10,174 bases of DNA. It comes from Firmicutes bacterium UBA911 (GTDB lineage: Bacteria; Bacillota; Desulfotomaculia; Desulfotomaculales; Desulforudaceae). The notes beneath the pieces were generated by a model. That model made no database searches and had not been told where the DNA came from. It saw nothing but the letters and a program-made list of their open reading frames with translations. Each line of letters begins with the position of its first letter. The stretch's first letter is position 1. The position numbers were made by a program, and so were the translations under genes. Where the stretch lies: positions 1 through 10,174 of the forward strand of contig DBEH01000025.1 of NCBI GenBank assembly GCA_002294005.1. The letters run 5' to 3'. This document shows, one piece after another, positions 6,221-10,174 of the stretch.

Positions 6221-7253
6221 GACACTGGCCTGGAAAGACTGGAAGAACAGCGGGCTACTTTTTGCCCTGTTCTTTGGCTTTGCCACTTACGTAACCACGC
6301 TCGCCCTCCAAAACATAATCACGATTTACTTAAGGCGCGGGGAGACGCTGCCCGAAGGGCACTATTGGCACGGATTCCAAATTCTCGCCGCTCGCCTGTC
6401 GTCCGCGGACCCCTTGGTGGGGATCGGCCTGGTCCTTTTCACGGTCGCCCTGGCCGCCATGACCGTGGGCCAGGAACGGGACCGGGAAACCCTGGGTCTT
6501 TTGCTGGCCATGCCCTATTCCCGGCGGGACATCCTGTTCAGCAAAGTGGTGGTGGGCTTGGGGCAAATTCTGATCATTGTCGGGGTGAACGCCCTCTTAA
6601 TGACCTTGCTGGTTTGGGTCAACCCGGACGTTCCGTTTCCGTTCGGCACGCCGGACATCTGGGGCTGGGCGCTGCACAGCTTCTTGGTCCTGACGTTCGT
6701 TTTCTGCTTCACCGTGTTGATCGCCACCGTCAGCGGCACCACCCTGGGCAACGGAGTCCTGGCCCTGATCTTCCTCTTCTTTCCGGCGGGACTGTACGCG
6801 TTGCTGGAGATGAACGCCTACTACTGGTTTATATCCTTGGGGGAATACGCCCATCCCCCCTACTGGATTTGGCGCGACCTCTTCTTCAATATCGCGCTTC
6901 TGGCAACGGTACCCGCTTGGGTCATCGATTTCAACGCGCTCGGCAAGTACAACCCGGTTTACCTTTACGGCGCCCTGGTCGTCCTGTCCGCCGGCGCTTA
7001 CGCCCTGGCCCGGTTCCTGTTCGCCAAAAACCCGCTGGAAAACAACGGGGAGGTCTTGGTATTCGAACGGCTGGAAAGCATCTTCAAGGTGGGGGTGGTG
7101 GTCTGCTTCGCGCTGCTGGGCGGCCCGCTGCTGACCGCTTTGGCCGGCATCCACGTTCCGGGGCCCCTGGTCTTAAGTCTTTGCTACCTGCTGGCCGGCG
7201 GCGTCACCTGGTTTTTGACCAACCGCCTGCTGGAGTGGCGCCGCGCGGCTTAA
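6192..7253 (+). CDS. ABC-2 type transporter permease
   Basis: A 353-residue integral membrane protein with about nine hydrophobic segments (roughly 21-40, 75-94, 119-143, 157-180, 184-206, 229-247, 257-277, 298-320, 325-343). Between segments 2 and 3 it carries the ABC-2 permease motif QERDRETLGLLLAMPYSRRD (94-113), the expected contact with the ATPase. The N-terminus (LAWKDWKNSG) is the usual cytoplasmic lead-in. ATG 6192 has GGGAGGTG 6 bases upstream; the upstream in-frame GTG 6183 lies inside that ribosome site and is rejected. It overlaps the ATPase gene by 29 bases, so expression is probably coupled. With one ATPase gene and one permease gene, the transporter would be a homodimer of each. 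Substrate unknown; the regulator type and murT next door suggest an envelope role. Confidence 0.92.
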   Translation: MNLKKFWPNKTLAWKDWKNSGLLFALFFGFATYVTTLALQNIITIYLRRGETLPEGHYWHGFQILAARLSSADPLVGIGLVLFTVALAAMTVGQERDRETLGLLLAMPYSRRDILFSKVVVGLGQILIIVGVNALLMTLLVWVNPDVPFPFGTPDIWGWALHSFLVLTFVFCFTVLIATVSGTTLGNGVLALIFLFFPAGLYALLEMNAYYWFISLGEYAHPPYWIWRDLFFNIALLATVPAWVIDFNALGKYNPVYLYGALVVLSAGAYALARFLFAKNPLENNGEVLVFERLESIFKVGVVVCFALLGGPLLTALAGIHVPGPLVLSLCYLLAGGVTWFLTNRLLEWRRAA

Positions 7254-7264
7254 ACAGCCGCGCG
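7242..7264 (+). terminator. Perfect hairpin at the end of the permease gene, possible weak terminator
   Basis: CGCGCGGCT, loop TAAAC, AGCCGCGCG: a perfect 9-bp GC-rich stem whose loop contains the permease stop codon (7251-7253). It is followed by AATGG rather than a T run, so it is not a standard intrinsic terminator. It may protect the 3' end, attenuate, or affect translation of the small ORF that follows. Confidence 0.4.
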
Positions 7265-7265
7265 A

Positions 7266-7409
7266 ATGGATGAAAATGACGATTTGTTTTTATCGCCGGA
7301 AGGACTAACAGTTATTTGCAAAGAATATAAGGTTGAGCTGCTTAACCAATTAGTTAAGCAGCAGCCGGCCACCGGTCCGGGAAGCTCTTTTCGCAGCTCA
7401 AGGGGGTGA
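7266..7409 (+). pseudogene. Possible small ORF after the permease, perhaps frameshifted
   Basis: Starting 12 bases after the permease stop and in the same frame, ATG 7266 opens a 47-codon ORF: MDENDDLFLSPEGLTVICKE then YKVELLNQLVKQQPATG. Its last part (SSFRSSRG) looks non-coding. If one base is restored near 7375 the reading continues as KLFSQLKGVIGEQPAAHLAT to a TGA at 7451-7453, giving about 62 residues of plausible helical protein. There is no clear ribosome site, but coupling to the permease is possible. I do not recognise the family. It may be a genuine small operon member broken by a single-base loss, a short gene as it stands, or chance. An inverted repeat at 7337-7362 lies inside it. 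Confidence 0.3.
7337..7362. repeat. Perfect 10-bp inverted repeat
   Basis: GCTGCTTAAC, 6-base loop CAATTA, GTTAAGCAGC, with no mismatch. There is no T run after either arm, so it is not a typical terminator. It lies 131 bases upstream of the SLH gene start and could be an operator or an mRNA stem-loop. Confidence 0.6.
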
Positions 7410-7492
7410 TCGGGGAACAACCCGCTGCACACCTGGCGACGGGCTCGATTTGACGATAAAACTGTCAAAATGTTTTAGGGGAGGCGAATGTT
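7410..7492 (+). promoter_or_regulatory. Upstream region and ribosome site of the SLH protein gene
   Basis: GGGGAGG (7478-7484) lies 8 bases before TTG 7493 and fixes that start: the nearby ATG at 7488 is in another frame and stops at once. A short inverted repeat, TTTGAC-N9-GTCAAA (7449-7469), sits just upstream. TTGACG at 7450 resembles a -35 box, but the only matching -10 would overlap the ribosome site, so I call no promoter. Confidence 0.6.
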
Positions 7493-8860
7493 TTGCGGAC
7501 CAGGATCCTGACCTTGGTGCTGGCCCTGCTGTTGGTGCTGACCTTGGCGGGGGCGGCACAGGCCGAAGAAGTCACGGCGGACGGCTTGCTTGGTTTGGTG
7601 CCCGGCCGGGCGGCGGATGAGCCGCTGACCCGCGGCGGTTTCGCGCTGATGCTGGTCACGGCGGCGGAGGTCGCCCCGGCGGAGACCGGCCCGGCGGCGG
7701 ACATGGCGGCGGCTGTCAAGGCGCTGGTTGCGGAAGGTATTATGAAAGGATATCCGGGCGGTAGTCTGGGTTTGGACCAGCCGGTGACCCGGGCGCAGGC
7801 GGCCGCCTTTGTCGCCCGCACCCTGGGTTTGCCCGAGTCCGTTGATCCCGGTGCGGTCGCCGGTATGGAAGGGCTTGAGAAACACTGGGCTTTCCGTTCG
7901 TACGCCTGGATGCTCCGAGAGCAACTCCTGGACGCCGCCGACCTTAACGCCGAATTGTCCGCCGGCGAGGGTGCCGCCGTGCTGGCGCGCGTCTTTGGAC
8001 CGGTCGCCCGGGGGCGCGAGTTGAACGAAAAGTCGCAGGCGGCCCAGCAAAAAATTCGGTCCATGCGGATGCAGGGCACCTACGAAATGCAGATGCGCCT
8101 GCGGGCCGGAGCGGATGCGTCAGTGCCGGCTGAACTGGCAGACCTGCGCATAACCGCGGAGACAAACATGGCCGTAAACGTGGATCAGGGGATCCATCAG
8201 AAAGCCACCATGACCATGCCCGGTGGTCTGTCGGCGCCGATGACCGTCGAACAGTACTTCACCGGCGAGGGCGCGTTCATGAAGATGACCGACCCGATGA
8301 CCGGCGAGGCGGCGTGGCTGCGGATGCCGGAGGGGATGTTCCCGGACATCGCCGCGCTCCTGAAGCAGAGCGTTGGGCAGCCGGTTCCGCCCGAACTGAA
8401 CCGGTTGTTTTACCACCGCTACCTGAGTGAGGCCGAACTGGACGGCCTGCCGGTGCAGAGGATCGCCACCTACGGCCGGATTACGGATTTCGAAGCGATG
8501 CTGTCCATTCTGAAAGACCAACTTGGTGGTTCGCTTGGGGGGTCGTTTGAGGCGATGCTGGCTCCGGGCGGCCCGTCCGCCGTCGGGCAGATGTTCAAGT
8601 CGTTCAACATCGTCGGCGTGAGCTACCTCGGCCGGGAAACCCTCGCGCCGGTGCGGGCGGAATTTCTACTGTCCGTGGACCTCGCGGAGGAAATCGTGGG
8701 CCTGCCCAACCCGATCGCCGGAATGACGATGAACGGCGGCTTCACCTTCAGCGATTTTGACGCCGACATCGTGATCGCAGTGCCGGATGAGGCGCTCAAA
8801 GCGCCGGTGCTGGAGATGCCGGTGCCGCCGGTGCCGGCAGCGGCAGGGAAAGCAGAATAA
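7493..8860 (+). CDS. Secreted SLH-domain protein with DUF6612-like body
   Basis: A 455-residue surface protein. Residues 1-24 form a signal peptide (basic start, leucine-rich core, cleavage after AQA). Three S-layer-homology segments follow: a partial one ending LTRGGFALMLVTAA (45-58), the clearest at about 69-113 (AVKALVAEGIMKGYPGGSLG, then LDQPVTRAQAAAFVARTLGL) and a divergent one at about 128-170. SLH domains bind secondary cell-wall polymers outside the cell. Residues 180-445 look like the LolA/LppX-type beta-rich fold of the DUF6612 family: TYEMQMRLRAG, a VDQGIHQKATMTMPG strand, then EQYFTGEGAFMKMTDP and EAAWLRMPEG. The tail is Pro/Ala-rich. DUF6612 is named from recollection. No lipobox or sortase motif is seen. 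Function is unknown, possibly wall anchoring or lipid/ligand binding. Start TTG 7493 follows GGGGAGG. Confidence 0.85.
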   Translation: MRTRILTLVLALLLVLTLAGAAQAEEVTADGLLGLVPGRAADEPLTRGGFALMLVTAAEVAPAETGPAADMAAAVKALVAEGIMKGYPGGSLGLDQPVTRAQAAAFVARTLGLPESVDPGAVAGMEGLEKHWAFRSYAWMLREQLLDAADLNAELSAGEGAAVLARVFGPVARGRELNEKSQAAQQKIRSMRMQGTYEMQMRLRAGADASVPAELADLRITAETNMAVNVDQGIHQKATMTMPGGLSAPMTVEQYFTGEGAFMKMTDPMTGEAAWLRMPEGMFPDIAALLKQSVGQPVPPELNRLFYHRYLSEAELDGLPVQRIATYGRITDFEAMLSILKDQLGGSLGGSFEAMLAPGGPSAVGQMFKSFNIVGVSYLGRETLAPVRAEFLLSVDLAEEIVGLPNPIAGMTMNGGFTFSDFDADIVIAVPDEALKAPVLEMPVPPVPAAAGKAE

Positions 8861-8868
8861 AGAAACAG

Positions 8869-9005
8869 CCCGGGGTCAGACCTCAAAACTTCAAATAACA
8901 GGCGGCGGTATTCAACCTGCTTCGAACCTCCCGGTTTTGTCTTGGGGTCTCTTGAAGTCTCTTGAAGTCTTGAGGTCTGTTGAAGTCCTGAAGTCTGACC
9001 CCGGG
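8869..9005. repeat. Palindromic element with GGGGTCAGAC ends and an internal GAAGTCTCTT repeat
   Basis: The ends are a perfect 13-bp inverted repeat, CCCGGGGTCAGAC (8869-8881) and GTCTGACCCCGGG (8993-9005), which extends inward to 26 bp with 3 mismatches (8869-8894 against 8980-9005). Between them the right half is a degenerate 8-11 bp tandem of TTGAAGTC/TTGAGGTC words (about 8941-8992). It starts 8 bases after the SLH stop and ends 6 bases before the convergent gene's stop, so it fills the gap. It could be a REP/MITE-like repeat unit or act as a two-way terminator; no transposase is present. Confidence 0.8.
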
Positions 9006-9011
9006 GGTTCT

Positions 9012-9470
9012 CTAAGCGAAACACTTCTTTGAACTGTAGCGTTTTATCAGGTCCTCACGGTCACTGTTAAATACCAGGAATCTAAACACCAGGGTCGTCT
9101 TCTGGCGCTCTCTCATGTGTGTGATCCCGCATTTGACCAGGAACTGGTGCACATGGTCCGTATTGAATTCCTCTTCTTGCAGGAGCCAATCAATCATGTT
9201 TGCGTACGCTTTTGCGCATACCCGCCCGAAAACCGCGCCCCGAGCGTCGGGGGCGCCCAACAGCTTCCCCTCGGCGGTAAGGCGTCCGGTCGGCTCGGTA
9301 AAACCCAGGATGCAAAGCCCCTCACTCAACTGACGGGCGTCTTTTTCCGAGAGCCCCACGGTCTCCGTCAGCCAGAGGTGCTCCACCGCCTCGATTCCAG
9401 GCGTTAGCCGGGCCAAAAACGCCTCCAGGCTCGGTACGCTGAAAACCGGGTAGACCGGCCTGCTCGACAA
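9012..9470 (-). CDS. Hypothetical protein, possible tandem winged-helix (DUF5343-like)
   Basis: A 152-residue soluble protein with no signal peptide or membrane segment. Residues 39-72 (GLSEKDARQLSEGLCILGFT, then EPTGRLTAEGKLLG) look like the end of a winged helix: an alpha-helix, a LGF/LGL turn, then a wing carrying TxEGK, as in DUF5343-type domains. A second alpha-rich part follows (about 79-115: FGRVCAKAYANMIDWLLQEE) and then a basic C-terminus with RERQKTTLVFRFLVF. It may be a DNA-binding accessory protein, but the family match is from memory and weak. TTG 9470 is preferred because AGAGGTGA lies 8 bases upstream; GTG 9482 overlaps that site. Its stop abuts the palindromic element. No promoter is clear. 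Confidence 0.6.
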   Translation of the reverse strand: MSSRPVYPVFSVPSLEAFLARLTPGIEAVEHLWLTETVGLSEKDARQLSEGLCILGFTEPTGRLTAEGKLLGAPDARGAVFGRVCAKAYANMIDWLLQEEEFNTDHVHQFLVKCGITHMRERQKTTLVFRFLVFNSDREDLIKRYSSKKCFA

Positions 9471-9588
9471 AAGCCCCCTCACCTCTCTTGGCTCGATAGT
9501 ACCATAACAGATAAACTCCAGAGCCGGAATTTATAATAGTTTAACCGACGATCGTACTCCTGCGGGAATCAATACGAAACTCGCGGCT

Positions 9589-9602
9589 CGCGGCGAACCG
9601 CG
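9589..9602 (-). terminator. Short GC hairpin after the hexapeptide-repeat gene, weak terminator candidate
   Basis: On the minus strand, CGCGG, loop TTCG, CCGCG: a perfect 5-bp stem starting 6 bases after the TGA of the upstream gene. The sequence after it (AGCCGCGAGTTTCG) has only a short T run, so termination is possible but unproven. Confidence 0.3.
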
Positions 9603-9607
9603 CAGAA

Positions 9608-10174
9608 TCACGTACTGCGGTCAATACCCCGGAATTCTCCGCGCCAGAGATTCGGCGGCCGCTCAGCGGCGACGACTTCTCCACCGAACCTGATTCCCCC
9701 GCCGGCCCGGACATTTTTGCCGGCCCGGATGTCGGCGCCGGCCTCGATGTCCTGGTCGGCATAAATGCCCATGCCGGCCTGGACGTGCCTGGCAGTCTTG
9801 ATGGTCCCGCCGGACTGGATATTTTTGCCGGCCCAGATGCTCCCGCCGGCCTGAAGGTCCCCGCCGGCTTGGATGTCCCCGCCGGCCTGGATGTTCTCGC
9901 CAGCCTCAATGTTCTCGCCGGCCTGAATGCACCCGCCGGCCTGAATGCTTGCACCGGCCCGGATGCGCTCGCCGACCAGGACACCGCCGACTTCGATTTC
10001 CCCGCCGGCCTGGATGCCCGCGCCGACCTCGACATCCTGGCTGGCCAGGATTTCCCCGCCGGCCTGGATGCTCTCGCCGGCCTTGATGTTGCCGCCCGCC
10101 CGGATGTTCTCGCTGGTCCGGATATTACCGCCAATCAGGTTGCCGCCGGCCTCGATGTCCCCGCCGGCCTGGAT
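9608..10174 (-). CDS. Hexapeptide-repeat (probable beta-helix) protein, partial
   Basis: From the window edge to TGA 9608-9610, one minus-strand frame is open for 188 codons and consists almost wholly of 6-residue repeats of the form [I/L/V]-x-A-G-[G/E/x]-[D/N/E/S], for example IQAGGD, IEAGEN, IRAGKN. I count about 28 units, two of them 5 residues long, then a non-repeat tail (PPNLWRGEFRGIDRST). The first position of each unit is always Ile, Leu or Val even where the codon changes (ATC, ATT, CTG, CTT, GTC), which marks this as the selected frame. Regular hexads with a buried aliphatic residue suggest a left-handed beta-helix or similar solenoid. At DNA level it is an 18-bp tandem repeat. The start lies beyond 10174. 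Two other frames are open only because of the repeat. Role unknown; a structural or polymer-forming protein is possible. Confidence 0.8.
   Translation of the reverse strand: MQAGGDIEAGGNLIGGNIRTSENIRAGGNIKAGESIQAGGEILASQDVEVGAGIQAGGEIEVGGVLVGERIRAGASIQAGGCIQAGENIEAGENIQAGGDIQAGGDLQAGGSIWAGKNIQSGGTIKTARHVQAGMGIYADQDIEAGADIRAGKNVRAGGGIRFGGEVVAAERPPNLWRGEFRGIDRST

Noticed and set aside
7250..7468. 72-codon minus-strand ORF between permease and SLH gene
   Set aside because: Opposite the plus-strand small ORF; no ribosome site and composition unlike neighbouring genes.
7450..7478. TTGACG / 17 bp / TTTTAG as a promoter for the SLH gene
   Set aside because: The -10 would abut the ribosome site, and the start point would fall only a few bases before the TTG codon.
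8941..8997. Tandem TTGAAGTC words as regulator-binding iterons or an origin
   Set aside because: Located between convergent gene ends inside a palindromic element; no replication gene or AT-rich segment nearby.
9541..10134. 197-codon minus-strand ORF with SRPAG-like repeats
   Set aside because: It is open only because the 18-bp repeat lacks stops in several frames. Its repeat positions vary between unlike residues, while the neighbouring frame keeps Ile/Leu/Val at every sixth position.
9608..10174. Plus-strand open frame with AGLDVP-like hexads
   Set aside because: It is the mirror of the minus-strand hexapeptide gene; its substitutions mix Asp, Asn, Lys and Gln at the position that is conserved as aliphatic on the other strand.

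Overview
The window is bacterial and GC-rich (roughly 60% by eye). It most resembles a Gram-positive, spore-forming clostridial lineage of the Desulforudis/Desulfotomaculum type. This rests on a MurT/GatD lipid II amidation pair, a YtrA-type GntR regulator with an ABC exporter, an S-layer-homology (SLH) surface protein, a PrkA-type serine kinase gene, GGAGG-type ribosome binding sites, and frequent TTG/GTG starts. The taxonomic placement is inference.

Layout. (a) 1-1383, minus: a prkA gene, truncated by the window edge and broken by three single-base frameshifts, one in-frame stop and an internal deletion of about 12 codons. (b) 1470-1660: a G-rich degenerate repeat tract with one canonical G-quadruplex motif. 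(c) 1694-2118, minus: a RelB-like antitoxin that looks intact, overlapped by a RelE/ParE-like toxin that loses homology halfway, then an orphan 31-codon open stretch. (d) 2119-2660: about 540 bases without a convincing gene, holding short coding-like scraps. (e) 2661-4761, minus: murT-gatD, overlapping genes for lipid II isoglutaminyl synthase. (f) 4762-4925: a divergent control region with a near-consensus sigma-A promoter and a 21-bp inverted repeat immediately after its -10 box. (g) 4926-7253, plus: ytrA-like repressor, ABC ATPase and ABC-2 permease, each overlapping the next. (h) 7254-7492: two perfect hairpins and a possible broken small ORF. (i) 7493-8860, plus: a secreted SLH protein with a DUF6612-like body. 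(j) 8869-9005: a 137-bp palindromic/tandem element filling the gap between convergent genes. (k) 9012-9470, minus: an unrecognised, possibly winged-helix protein. (l) 9608-10174, minus: a partial protein made almost wholly of 6-residue repeats, probably a beta-helix; its frame has no start inside the window and is easily missed.

The central block (e-i) has a cell-envelope theme. MurT/GatD amidates lipid II, the divergent YtrA-type operon belongs to a group known in Bacillus to respond to lipid II-binding antibiotics, and an SLH wall protein follows. No clearly new defence or mobile system is visible. The best candidates for a second look are the hexapeptide-repeat protein, the multiply broken prkA, the palindromic element at 8869-9005 and the divergent envelope control region.
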